DNA of 64,000 nucleotides from Sorex araneus. Its lineage: Eukaryota > Chordata > Mammalia > Eulipotyphla > Soricidae. The stretch lies in the NCBI RefSeq assembly GCF_027595985.1, contig NC_073304.1, positions 51,005,137 to 51,069,136 of the forward strand. Direction: 5' to 3'. Under the pieces are notes generated by a model. That model saw only the letters and a list, made by a program, of their open reading frames with translations, did not search any database and was not told where the DNA came from. Of the stretch, positions 35,200-45,975 are shown piece after piece. How positions within the stretch are numbered: the first letter of the stretch is position 1; every line of letters begins with the position of its first letter. A program made the position numbers and the translations under genes.

Positions 35200-35200
<1 letters not shown>
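34949..35200 (-). mobile_element. Composite tRNA/RTE SINE, copy 4, with 12-bp TSD
   Basis: The element is 34961-35188 on the minus strand, flanked by ggggacaaaaat at 34949-34960 and 35189-35200. Its 3' end lies left as (tcactg)n, the complement of the TGACAG-type tail, rather than poly-A. This separates it from the A-tailed SOR SINEs. Leader and head modules follow to the right, ending ctattgctccagcccag. Confidence 0.92.
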
Positions 35201-35254
<54 letters not shown>

Positions 35255-35256
35255 AT
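35197..35256. repeat. (AAAT)n microsatellite
   Basis: About 15 perfect AAAT units adjoining the duplicated target of the composite SINE. It may have grown from the A-tail of the older SINE. Confidence 0.95.
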
Positions 35257-36590
35257 TTATTGAAACCACATCTTTTGAATTACAATAGGAGTTATTTTAA
35301 TGAAACTCATAATTATACTTTAAGAATATTCTGATTAAAGGCTTTATTCACAGGAAAGATGTTTATAGCAAATAACCCTCTTGCATTTCCCCAAAATTTT
35401 ACTTACATTTAGCATCCCAGTTCAATGTTGTCTTATCTCCCTGTATTGTTTTAATTCTTGTAACTTTCCTATGGCAGTGACACTTTGGTTACCTTTTTTT
35501 ACTAATCAGGCATTCCCAATCAGTTTCATGAGCTCTCATTTATTCACAATCTTAGTTCATTTCTGTATATACTCCCAGGAGAGCAATCTAGTCTTTCAGA
35601 AGAGGAAACAGATGGAAAAATAATGGGAACAGTAAGTGCTGGTTTGTTTTATAATTTTCTGTCCAAGCACTTGCTATAGAAACAAAGTTTATAAATTAAA
35701 AAAATTGAGCATATTAGTAAAATTATTAAAATTTAACTTCATTTAAAAATATTTTTCAATTTATAGATCATTGTTGCCATGTAATTGCTATAGTCAAACT
35801 TTTTAAAACAAAAAAAAGTTATAGTCAAACTTTTTAAAACAAAAGTTTTTTTTTGCTGACCACACTGTATTTATTAGTATTGGCCTTGTCTTATAAATCT
35901 TTATACTTTAGTATAAAGATTGATATACTAAATCTTTATAATTATGATATATGAATAAATATCATAATTAGTTTTTTTTTTTTACTGAGAATACTTTAAA
36001 TGAATGTGTCCCATATAGAGCAAATACAAATTTGGCATGAAAACTATTATAGCCTATGGAAACCTTTCAACTACCCTTTTTAATAATATAAATTACCTTT
36101 ATTTTATGTTACTAAGAGTGAAACTTTTTGTTTTGGATAGTGAGATTATTTATTTGATATTTGTAGGGAACATGACTAATTCAGATTTCATTCAATTTCA
36201 GATCAATGGATTTTGGCAGGAAAATCACTTCAGATGTAATTCTATCAGCAAAAGATTGCTGGGAGTCCCAACTCACCCAATACATTACTAGAGTAATTAG
36301 CTTTGATAGATATTCATATTGGTTGCAAGGAGTTTTCCATATAATTGTATTCAAAAGTTGATTCGTACTATTTAGAGTGTAAAATCATGTGAAACAATTT
36401 CAACTAAGTATGAATCCTGCAAGTTTGGAAGTAAAGCATATTTAGAAGTAATTATATGCTTTCATAAGGGAATTTCATATTGTTTTTCTGTACTCTACCA
36501 CTTCTAGTTGTATTGTGTCCAAGGACATATATCTGGTAAGCCCTTGAGATAGATAAACTTTTAAATTTGACCTTTTCGGTATTTTTTATT
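35257..36590. other. AT-rich DNA with a small local duplication
   Basis: A duplicated tract 'tatagtcaaactttttaaaac' (20 bases of it at 35789-35808 and again at 35820-35839) is the only structure noted. No gene recognised. Confidence 0.45.
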
Positions 36591-36594
36591 TTAT

Positions 36595-36742
36595 TTAGGG
36601 TTCTTCTCCTGTGGTGCTCAAGTCTTACTCTTGGCTCTGTTATCAGAGATCAATTTTGGTGGTACTCAGGGTATCATGCACAGTACCTGGATTCATTTGG
36701 GATCTGCAAAGGATTGAACTTGGTCCAATCTCTAATGCTAGA
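36595..36742 (-). mobile_element. SOR-type SINE, old
   Basis: Antisense. 'gtggtgctcaagtcttactc' and a head-like right end with 'ggattgaacttggtcc'. Confidence 0.6.
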
Positions 36743-36891
36743 CTGACCTGAAGCAGGGGAAATACATGACCAGACAAAATACATTATATATTGAAGGTTA
36801 ATAAATTTACAAAAAGAAGAGAAAGTGGGAGAAGACATAGGCAGATGACTAAAAGGCACAGAAAGCAATGTAAAATGGTTCCTAGTAGCTG

Positions 36892-37065
36892 ATATAGTGA
36901 AAGTACAGTGGATAGGGCATTTGCCTTGCATTCTGCCAACTTGTGTTCAATCCTCAGCATCCCATAAGGTCCCAAAGCCTGCCTACCATGAGTGATCCCT
37001 GAGCATAGAGAGAGGAGTAACTCCGGAGCATTGCTGGATGTTGCCCCAAAACAAACAAACAAAAA
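36892..37065 (+). mobile_element. SOR-type SINE
   Basis: Sense copy of intermediate age ending in (caaa)n at 37047-37065. The young copy begins exactly at the end of this tail. Confidence 0.75.
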
Positions 37066-37241
37066 GGGGCCGGAGCGATAGCACAGCGGGTAGGGCGCTT
37101 GCCTTGCACGTGGCCGACCCGGGTTCGATCCCCGGCATCCCATATGGTCCCCAAGCACTGCCAGGAGCAATTCCTGAGTGCAAAGCCAGGAGTAACCCCT
37201 GAGCATCGCTGGGTGTGACCCAAAAAGCAAAAAAAAAAAAA
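37066..37241 (+). mobile_element. Young SOR SINE, near-consensus
   Basis: The least diverged SINE of the window. A box tagcacagcggg at 37079-37090 and B box ggttcgatccc at 37122-37132 define a tRNA-like Pol III promoter. The unique core runs to 'gctgggtgtgaccc' and ends in an A-rich tail (37221-37241). It sits in the tail of the preceding SINE, a common L1-endonuclease target. It can serve as reference for the other copies. Confidence 0.95.
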
Positions 37242-39004
37242 GAATAAAAATCAAATAATTAAGTAAACAAATAAATTGTGGTAAAATGGTAATTCTTAAG
37301 GAAGAAGTCTGAATGATGTTTGCAGAAATTTCTCCCATAGAAGATAAAACCTTTTCTACCTGGTTGGAGTGAGTTGGGTTTAATTTTTAAAGGATACAAC
37401 TTATAAGCTAACAAAGAACAGCTTTATCACTTTCAAGGTTAACTTTACACTTAACTAAATAACAAGGTTGCAGTCACCTCTTTATCAAATTGTGTCAGTA
37501 AAAAGGCCACCTCTCTTATATGGTGCTCTTTTTTCAAAACCCACAAACTCTGGCCAATCATGAGAACACAACACTCAAACACCAAATTCAATGCATCCTA
37601 CACAATACTCATAAAATTTTCAAAATTATCAAGCTCTTTAAAGAAAAACAGGGTAAAAAACAGTCACAAACATTCTTAAGGTCCCTGGGGAATTTTATAC
37701 TCTTTTATTATTGCATGCATCAATTATGAACTCTAACAAACTCTGGGTTATTGATATTATGCTAACTACAGTTCACGGTCAATTATATTTTGTTTTTTAA
37801 TAATATATTAAAATTGATTTTGATAATAAGCATTACACATTGATAATGATTTTGTATTTCACTCCTAAGCATGTATTTTTCTCAATTTACTAATAACCTT
37901 TGTCATATTAGTTACAATTACACAACTTTTTGCTACAATTCTTTCAGCATGCATTAATGTTATGAAGAATTAATATAAAAGAAAATAGAGTGCACTAGGT
38001 ATGAAAGAGGAGCATGTTAGTGTCTCCATCACTTTTCGTCAGGTTCAGGCTATTATCTTAAAACAGAATCATTTGAATACTCAGGCTTATATGTACACTC
38101 TTTCTCTTCCTTCCAATACTCCATTAAGTGGAAGGGAGTTAATCACTATGTGGATATCTACTAATCCCTAATCTGTATTATATATAAGTTTTTATCATCA
38201 CTCTTATAACACATAATTTTAAAATTTCTTATATTTCAGAAAACTGAAAGGGTAATATTATGTGTTCAAAAAATATCCAGGAAATATTTATTAGTATCAG
38301 ATCAGAAATCAGTATCAGAAATCAGTATCTCCTTTTGTTATTTTCTTAGATAGATTTTCCATGATCTAATTAAACTTAGGCAAAATATTACCTATAGCGT
38401 AAATTGAGATTGTAGGTTTAAATAGATGTTGCTCAATGATTTGTTGGCAAGACAGCTCTCTAAAAGAAAAAAAAAGACTACAACCCACAAACAACAAACA
38501 AAAAACAAACAAAAAAATTAACCAATCTTGACATAAAGTATTTGTTGATGTTCAAACACTTAAGCATGCTATTACCAAGTTCAAACAACTATCATAGTAT
38601 TACTGAATTATAAAGAAAACAACGTATTTACTATAATGTCTGTATGAATCAGCTCCAATGTAGTGTTATACTACTCATCAAATTGATATGATACCACGGA
38701 AATAATGGAATTTCTCCTGCTATGAATCACAAAGAGACTGTGAAAGGTGAATAAAAGTATTCACCCCACACACAGTTCTTAAAATCAGCAGTTAGGAGAG
38801 AATTTTTCTCTTCAGTTAAATTAGATTTGGCACCGTGAGGTAATCAGATTTTCAAATTGATGCTCTGAGTAAAAGTGCTAAATATTATATTTAGTTTAAC
38901 TAAAATTAACTTTAAAGGAATTTTAAAATGCCTTTCAATTATTGAAAGTTGAATTAAATCAGGTTTAGTAAAATTCATTTATCCAATAGCTTTTTAAAAA
39001 AAAT
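37242..39004. other. AT-rich DNA, nothing recognised
   Basis: Contains an A/CA-rich stretch near 38460-38520. No gene or repeat family assigned. Confidence 0.5.
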
Positions 39005-39112
39005 AATGTGTTTGGCAAGAGATAATACATTTTAAGCCTTGCATACAGTCTGCCCTGGTTCACCCCTAGCACTGCATCCAAGCACTTGGGAAGCTCGGTT
39101 ACAGTGGCTGTG
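39005..39112 (+). mobile_element. Degenerate SINE head
   Basis: 'tggttcacccctagcactgcatcc' resembles a decayed B box and core start. Confidence 0.35.
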
Positions 39113-39197
39113 ATCCTAAGATAACATCTAGAAAACATGTAGTTAATATATGTGGAGGTATATTTGTGAAACAAGAGAGTATTGAAATATTATAATG

Positions 39198-39440
39198 CTT
39201 TGGAACATAGCTCTAAACATTTTAGGTTTAACATTGGTATGTCTTCCTTTGCTAGGGAGTTTAGGATTATTGGGTTATACCTATCACAATTCTCCGGAAG
39301 CACCCCCATTCCTCTGTTTATGGCAATGTAGCTCTCAGCACTATAGGATAACATTGGTATGTCCTGTCTCCCTTGCCATAAGGTGCTTAGGTTTATCACA
39401 GTGTTCCTGAGGCACTTCCATTCCTGTGTTTATCTGTAAC
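39198..39440. repeat. Tandem duplication, period 120 bp
   Basis: Two units share taacattggtatgtc at 39230 and 39350, and the block 'ccattcctctgtttat' / 'ccattcctgtgtttat'. The family is not recognised; it may belong to the LTR-like region downstream. Confidence 0.7.
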
Positions 39441-39837
39441 TTCCTTCTCTGTGCTTTGCTTCCCCAACCAGTCTATTACCTTTTCCCCCTAATAAGAGTC
39501 TGTTAACTTGTAAGGTCAGATTCCTCAGAAATCTATGATTATATATTTGTGAATGAAATATTGCTTTTCTCTTCTCCTTATGTGCTTTGTATCGTTAATT
39601 TAGAACAATGTCCTTTTTGTATAGATACAAGAAGACAGTTAATACTATGCTTCTGTAACTTGGGAGTTAACTGACTCCAAATAATATTCACTCCTGGGCA
39701 TCTATTCACTCGACTTAAGTCTCAGTTGCCCTTACTTTCTAGCACCCGCAAAGCAGGGTCCCAACAAGGAACTGGATGGACCCAGGGCAAGCTATGAGCT
39801 ACCCTGGCATTGAAATGGGCCCGGCCAAAGATAATAC

Positions 39838-40012
39838 TTAACTATAAGTTAAGAGAATGGCCATGGACAAATTCCGTCATAATCCAAAAAGTAATAACTG
39901 TATTTATTTAGACTACAATAACTGTAAGTTAAGAGAATGACCATGGACAAATTCCGTCATAATCCAAAAAGTAATAACTGTATTTATTTAGACTATAATA
40001 ACTGTATTTAGA
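39838..40012. repeat. Tandem duplication, period 80 bp
   Basis: The unit 'agttaagagaatg...tatttatttagact' at 39847 recurs at 39927 with very few differences (for example ggccatgg versus gaccatgg), followed by a partial third copy of its end. High identity suggests a recent duplication. Such repeats are common in retroviral U3 regions. Confidence 0.85.
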
Positions 40013-40289
40013 CCCTGGGAGGGTTAAGAAAGACTAATCTGGCCTGAGCACTGTAGTCTAAGATCTGAGCAAGATGTCCCCAGGAGAGTCACCCTATAAG
40101 CTTAATGTATCTCTTACTGTGCCCATACAAAATGACTATCATTATTAAGGAGTAGAATTAAGATGAATGTTTATATGGTTATTGGACTAAAGAAAGGAGA
40201 AACACACCCATAGATGGTATTTAATCCTTAGGTGGGTCTTGCTGGATCAGAGGTTGTCCTAGAAGAAGCTTCCCCTGAGAGAGGGACCT

Positions 40290-40571
40290 TACATCTGTTG
40301 ATTATATGGTGACATCTATGTGCAATTGTTACCTCAGCTCTCATGATTTAGGATATAATGAAGGCTGTAAGAGTGGGCAGGGGAGGAAGGAAAAAGGCAT
40401 TGAGGAAGGAGAGTCAGGAGAGAATGGAGATGAGAATGGAATAAACTGCAACCGACACCAACCAGCCTGGCCCTCATTTTCTCCCTTCTGCCCATCACCA
40501 ATGGCTGCCTCTGGGTGGAGGAACAGGCACAAGACTACCGAAAGCAGGCAGCTAGAGAGAGTCACGCCCTT
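40290..40571 (+). repeat. LTR-like 3' portion (tentative)
   Basis: A purine-rich stretch (40370-40440) leads to AATAAA at 40440-40445, then a GC-richer U5-like segment ending ...cacgcccttca at about 40571. The layout resembles U3-R-U5 of an LTR, but neither a TG start nor a TSD was found. The 80-bp tandem duplication upstream could be part of it. Confidence 0.35.
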
Positions 40572-41366
40572 CATATTTATTTTTTGAATACACAATAATG
40601 CATACTTATTCCTTCCCATTAGTCAGTTATGATCATTAATGTGAAGACTCAAGTAAAGGAAAAATAAAGCAATTCCACATTCCTTCTCACATTAGAACTT
40701 TCTACTGGTTTCCAGGGTTCAATTTCACAAACATGATTTGAATTTCCATCGAAAAATTCCTTAAGAAAATAACACACAAACAACTGGGAGGTATTTGGAA
40801 ATGAGATTAATTCCTGTCAGAAACTAAAAGGAAAAAAATAGTTAATCAGCATACCAGTACTGGGGATGGGAAATAAAAAAGGTTAGTGTGTACTAGACAT
40901 GCACCCAACACAGTTTTGATTCTCTCCTCCTGATACCACACTGTGAGCCCTCCAGCATTAGTAGGTGAAACTCTGAAGACCCCCAAACATGCTAGGCCCA
41001 GTAGTCCTCAGCAAAATGGGGCGTGAACAGCACTGCGTGGTGAAGCCTCACATTGAAACTCCAGCTTGGTTGTCCAGGAACCAATGGTTGGAGTCTTGAG
41101 CTTCCTGAATACCACCTGGAAGTATCCTCTTCCTACTAAGACTAAGTTGAGCCCTCCCTGCTGCCCCTCACCAACAACAAAGTGGCAATAGAGAATGAAT
41201 GCAAAGGAAAAGCAAGATAGCCACTGTGTAATTAGCAGCTATTCAATGCTATTCTGGATATCAGAAAGCAAGTCCTATGGAAATTTTTTTTCTTGCACCC
41301 CCTATTATATATTAATATATTTTAAAGTTAATGCTTCCCAATTCACAATTGAAAAACTAAATTCAA
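40572..41366. other. Mixed sequence, nothing firmly recognised
   Basis: The part 40900-41190 is GC-richer and may be a decayed SINE or LTR fragment. No coding signal. Confidence 0.35.
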
Positions 41367-41545
41367 GGGGTTGGAGAGTGAGTAGTTAGTATGAGTGAGG
41401 TTAAGATATTTGCCTGGCATGCTGCTGACCTGGTTCATTCTCCAGCAATGCATATAATCCAAAGATTACCTTTGGAGGACCCCTGACCACAGAAGCCAGG
41501 AATAAACCCTGGGCACTGCCTGTGTGGCCTGAAGACCTAAGGAAA
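41367..41545 (+). mobile_element. SOR-type SINE
   Basis: 'ggggttggagagtgag' head start and 'ctgacctggttcattctccagcaatgc' core. Diverged but nearly full length. Confidence 0.7.
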
Positions 41546-41994
41546 GGGAAAGAAAACTTGATCAATAAAAGTACATATGTGCAGTCATAAAAGTTGAAAA
41601 AATTGAAATTAATACATGTATTTTTAGGTAAAGTGAAACTAGTCTTACTAAACTCAAACAATGTGTTGAAAAAAAAGATAAGATTAGATAGTTTCACAGG
41701 AGCGATGATAACGTGAGTGAATTGGCTAAAGGTATGGGAATACCAACTTCCTTTTAACATCATATGGAACAGTGATGTGGACTTCCTAGAAAATTGTTAG
41801 TATGTCACTAGGAAAAGCTATAAAAACACATAATAATATTTCAGTCTTACCTCAGACACATATTTGCACTAACACCGAAATAAACACAAATTTTTATTCA
41901 AATATAGAATAATTAAAGTAATGCTTAGAATAAGACAAAAAATTCAGGTCAACATGGTTCTGGAAAGTATTTAATGAAGAAGAAATAGTGAATG

Positions 41995-42044
41995 TGTTGT
42001 GTGTGTGTGTGTGTGTGTGTATCTGTGCACTTGTTTAAAATATT

Positions 42045-42083
<39 letters not shown>

Positions 42084-42087
42084 TTTT
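41995..42087. repeat. (GT)n and (ATTT)n microsatellites
   Basis: GT run at 41995-42021 and ATTT run at 42043-42087. The latter abuts the 3' end of an antisense SINE and probably grew from its A-tail. Confidence 0.9.
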
Positions 42088-42160
42088 TGGATTTTGTGCC
42101 AAGCCCAGCAGTGCTTAGGTATTACTCCTGATCTGCACTCAGGAGTAACTCCTGGTGGTA

Positions 42161-44029
42161 TCACTTGTAGTCCCTTTGATCTTCGATTTGCTCGAGCAGG
42201 CGCCAGTAACATCTCCATTTGTCCCTGTTGTGAGCTAGTGTAGCCCAATGATACCTGCTCCCTCCAGAAACAGAAAGATCCTCAAATCCTTCACTCAAAG
42301 ACTTGACGAAGAAATCTGACCATCTAGTTGGTGGGAGGCCACGAGGTCTTCTGACGTCCTGTAGAATCCAGTCGGTAACAGCTATAGTCCAAGGGTCATC
42401 TCTGAATTGCATTACATGACTGGCCCATGTGATTTTTGATGCCTTGGCAAACGAGACAGCATCCCTGATTTTTGACCGTTGATGGAGGTAAGAACTCCGG
42501 ATTCCTTCTCTCACTTGAGTGAGACATGATATTCCCAGCATAGCTCTTTCAGTTCCTCTTTGGGATACCCTAATAGCATTCTCATCCTGCTTGCATAGGT
42601 CCCAGGTCTCTGAGGCATATGTTAGTGCAGGAAGAAAGGTGGAATCAAAAAGCTGTGCCCGAAGTTGGAGTTTCTTCATTCTCTTAACCATCTCTTAGAC
42701 GCTCTTGAATGCATTCCACGCTGCTCTCTTCCTCCTGCGCAGTTCTGGCACCAAGTCATTGCTCATGTTGATTTCTCGACCCAGGTACACATAGCTGCTG
42801 CATTCGGAGATGTTCATTCCATTGAGAGCAAATTGAGCTTCAGGGACCAGTTCGTTTTTCATGAACATCGTCTTGATGAGATTCAGCTGCAATCCGACCT
42901 TTCCACACTCGCTGTCGAAATCGGCCAGCATTTGTGCTGCTTGGCTAATGTTTGGTGTTATGAGAACGATGTCATCAGCAAAGCAGAGGTGGTGTAATTG
43001 CCGACCATCTCTCTTCACTCCCATTCCTTCCCATTCCAGTCCTTGCATGATGTTCTCAAGGGTGGCACTGAAGAGTATTGTTGAAATGGTATCACCTTGC
43101 TGCACCCCTTTCTTTACATCAATGATCACTTCCTTGTAGAATGGTGAGATCCTGGTGGTGAATCCACAATACACCTCACAGAGGATTTTGATATACTGAG
43201 TTTGAACGTCCTGTTTGACCAAGGCTTCCATGACTGCCTCAGTCTCAACAGAATCGAAGGCCTTCTTTAAGTCGATGAATGTTAAATAGAGCAGCATTTT
43301 GAACTCTTGTGAAACTTCAATGAGTTTGATTACTGTGTGGATATGGTCTATTGTGCTGAATCCTCTTCGGAACCCGGCTTGCTCTCATGGTTATTCTTAG
43401 TCTAGTGTTCTGCCTATTCTATTCAGGATCACACAAGTGAACAACTTGTAGACGACAGACAACAGGCAGATTGGGCGATAGTTGCTGATGTCGTGGATGT
43501 CTCCCTTCTTGTACAACGGAACGGTCCTACTGGTTTCCCACTGGGATGGAACCTTGCATTCAGACAGGTAGTGTGTGAAGAGTCGGGCCAGTGTATTGAT
43601 GAGTACTGGTGGCAGATTCTTCAGTTGTTCGGGTCTGACCTTGTCTGGACCTGGTGCTGTTCGAGTCTTTACCAGTGAAATGGCATATCGGATTTCAGAA
43701 GGGAGAATGTTGGGAACGACATATCCATCTTGCAGAATTTGGTATGTGGGCAGGTGGACATGGCTGTCAAAGAGATCAGAGTAGAAGTCATGAATAATTT
43801 TCTTCACTGCCTTTCTGGAGGATGTAATAGATCCATTGGGACGTCGGAGGGCAGTCATCTTGGTCTTGTAGATGGGGAAGGACAGGTGAGCATTGCAAAT
43901 ACTTTTCCCGGCTTCTGCTGCACTGGCCAACACTGCTGCTCTTCTCTCTTTGAGGTCTTCCTTTATCGCATCTTTGCACAGCTTTGTGAGCTCGGACATT
44001 AGCTTGTGGTTGCCTGAGACTCGAGCCAA
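42161..44029 (-). pseudogene. RTE copy 4 reverse transcriptase ORF, one frame with four stops
   Basis: About 620 codons stay in a single reading frame from 44029 to 42161. They are broken only by stops at 43397-43399, two more within the next few codons, and one at 42695-42697. Order: linker (TKLCKDAIKEDLKERRAA), TYQILQDGYVVPNILPSEIR, TAPGPDKVRPEQLKNLPPV, FTHYLSECKVPSQW, YRPICLLSVVYKLFT, motif A TFIDLKKAFDSV (about 43279-43244), motif B QQGDTIST, motif C CFADDIVLITP with FADD at 42971-42982. The C-terminal block KIRDAVSFAKASKI, RWSDFF and LLEQIEDQRDYK follows. Both motif C Asp residues and the motif A Asp are intact. The cluster of three stops lies in DEGQPCEQAGF-equivalent codons. Confidence 0.92.
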
Positions 44030-44415
44030 ACCATGTTGACGAATGAGCTCGAGAGTTTCTGAAGACAGGCTTTCTCACTCTCGGCATTCTTTGCACAGAC
44101 ATGGAGGTGCTGAACCATTAGATCGTATTCCTCGTCGATGTTGTCAAGGACGGCATCTTCCCACGATTCTGAAATAGTGCCAAAGAGCTCCCAGTTTGTG
44201 GTCATTCTGGGAGTTGTCTTCTTAGACTTAAATTTTGCAGACTTTTCTCCCCACTCTGTGAAGTAGAATTTCGCATGAAGGAGATGGTGGTCCGATCCCG
44301 TTTGGAATTTTGGGACAACAGCGACATCAGTCAGGCAAAACCTTTGATTGAATATGATGTGGTCAATTTCACTGTGGAACTGTCCACTGGGAGACTCCCA
44401 TGTCCAGTGTTTAGA
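44030..44415 (-). pseudogene. RTE copy 4 endonuclease C-terminal remnant
   Basis: The 5'-truncated end of the element. Overlapping frames (44205-43999 and 44102-43788) carry TTNWELFGTI and DNIDEEYD, with a frameshift near 44030 separating them from the RT frame. The right edge corresponds to copy 2 position about 24325. Confidence 0.8.
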
Positions 44416-44511
44416 TGGTGGTATTCAAGGAAATATACGGGATGCTAGGGATCGAAGTCAGGTAAGATGCTTGCAAGGCAAACACTCTATACACTGTATT
44501 ATCATTCTGGT

Positions 44512-44713
44512 TTGGTAGATATTTTTATTTTTTATTTTTATATTTATTTATTTATTGTTTTGCTTTTTGGGCCACACCCGGCAATGCACAGGGATTACTC
44601 CTGTCAGTGCTCAGGGGACCATATGAAATGCTGGAAATCAAACTCAGGTCAGCTGCGTGCATGGCAAATGCTCTACCTGCTGTGCTATCACTCCAGCCCT
44701 TGGTAGATATTTT
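44512..44713 (-). mobile_element. SOR SINE with 14-bp target-site duplication
   Basis: Antisense element 44526-44699 with ttggtagatatttt at 44512-44525 and 44700-44713. It has the 'gggccacacccggcaatgca' 3' part and the 'gctatcactccagccc' head, and is fairly young. It is inserted right beside the old split SINE. Confidence 0.95.
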
Positions 44714-45337
44714 AAAAATAATTTTAGCAATGTAGTCATTTAGAAAAAGAAATATGTTTAATTACTATCTGCAAAAATAAAAATATAAAATTGCATGAAG
44801 TGAATTTTAAAATGTGGAAACTATATTTATGGATGAAATATCAACAACTCTGACATTGCTTGCAAATAATGTCATTTTTTCATGTGTACAATATCAGTGT
44901 TCCCAAGATCATGACACTGTAAATATATCACAAGCAAATAGTGTAATAAGGTGATGTGATTCAATTTTCAGAAAGTGTTGTAAGAAAAATATACTCTCTG
45001 AGTTTACTTACAGGTCTATTACTGCAGTAATAACTACAGGATTCTTTAGAAACCAGCTCTGTAAAGACTTATTTCCTTTAAAATAGATGATCTGAATAGT
45101 AACTACAAATTACAATTGCTATAAAATTTGATTAATTCCTGTTATGTTAAGTATAATAGCAAAATTTTTAACCTATTCTGATTAGTGTATGGTTTCAGTA
45201 TTAATTACTCATCACTATTTAAGAACAAGTTATCAGTTTTAATTTGTCTACAAATGTGTATTTTGGCTCTTCTTTAATGTTTAGGTTTTTGAACCTTCCC
45301 CAGGCAAACATTTTCTTTCTCTCCCTCTTATTTGTTA
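44714..45337. other. AT-rich DNA, nothing recognised
   Basis: No repeat family or coding signal seen. Confidence 0.5.
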
Positions 45338-45500
45338 TATTTTGAGCCACACCTGGAGGTGCTCAGGGCTTACTCCAGGCTCTATGCTCAGGGATCACTT
45401 CTGGCAGAGCTTGAGGGGCCATATGTGGTGCTGGGGAATATATTCAAGTCAGCTGCAAGCAAGGCAATCACCTTGCATCCAGTACTACTTTTTCAGCCCT
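45338..45500 (-). mobile_element. SOR-type SINE
   Basis: Antisense. 'gagccacacctggaggtgct', 'ggccatatgtggtgctgggg' and a head end 'actttttcagccct'. Confidence 0.8.
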
Positions 45501-45639
45501 ACTGATAAACATTTTCTGATTCTTCATCCTAGACAACTGCTTTCTGATGTTAAGTACAATATACTGTTTCTAACAAGTTCCAGATTTTTATCTCTAAGCT
45601 TTTAGATCCAAAATAATTTCAGAGATATGTTGTTTGTGG

Positions 45640-45912
45640 TAAATTTTGTCTGCAAATCTATTTTGTCCACTAATCTATTAGTCTAACAATATATGTATAT
45701 TTAGGATGTTCTATTACTGGTCATACATTTCAGTCTCTAATATATCTTTTTTTTACAGAAGTGTTAAAATAGACATATTTCACCTGTATGACTGTTTTCC
45801 ATCCTTTTACACTAAGTCTGTATTTATCCCGAGAGTTGGATTTTCTTTTTTGATCCATCCATCCTTTTTACAGAGGAGTTTAGTCCACAGTTATTATTGA
45901 CATAAAAGGCTC

Positions 45913-45975
<63 letters not shown>

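Larger units (their letters stand above)
42153..44424 (-). mobile_element. RTE-clade LINE, copy 4 (2254 bp, 9-bp TSD)
   Basis: The element is 42162-44415, flanked by the exact direct repeat tggtggtat at 42153-42161 and 44416-44424. It is 5'-truncated within the endonuclease. At its 3' end (left) the ORF stop codon TGA abuts the TSD, so there is essentially no 3' UTR. It is the best preserved coding copy in the window. Confidence 0.95.
42088..44510 (-). mobile_element. Old SOR-type SINE split by RTE copy 4
   Basis: The SINE 3' half lies at 42088-42161 ('actcaggagtaactcctggtgg') and its 5' half at 44416-44510 ('gggatgctagggatcgaagtc' ... 'gtattatcattctgg'). Removing 42162-44415 and one copy of the 9-bp repeat restores a continuous antisense SINE. 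The SINE is therefore older than the RTE insertion. Confidence 0.85.

Noticed and set aside
35197-35256. CRISPR-like or regularly spaced array
   Set aside because: Simple AAAT microsatellite; no spacers. No CRISPR array exists anywhere in the window.
37066-37140. tRNA gene
   Set aside because: A and B boxes are present, but they belong to the head of a SINE: there is no cloverleaf-consistent 3' end or terminator and the same head recurs dozens of times.
40306-40619. Opposed frames of 92-93 codons in a GC-richer block
   Set aside because: Low-complexity Gly/Glu content from a purine-rich tract in an LTR-like region.
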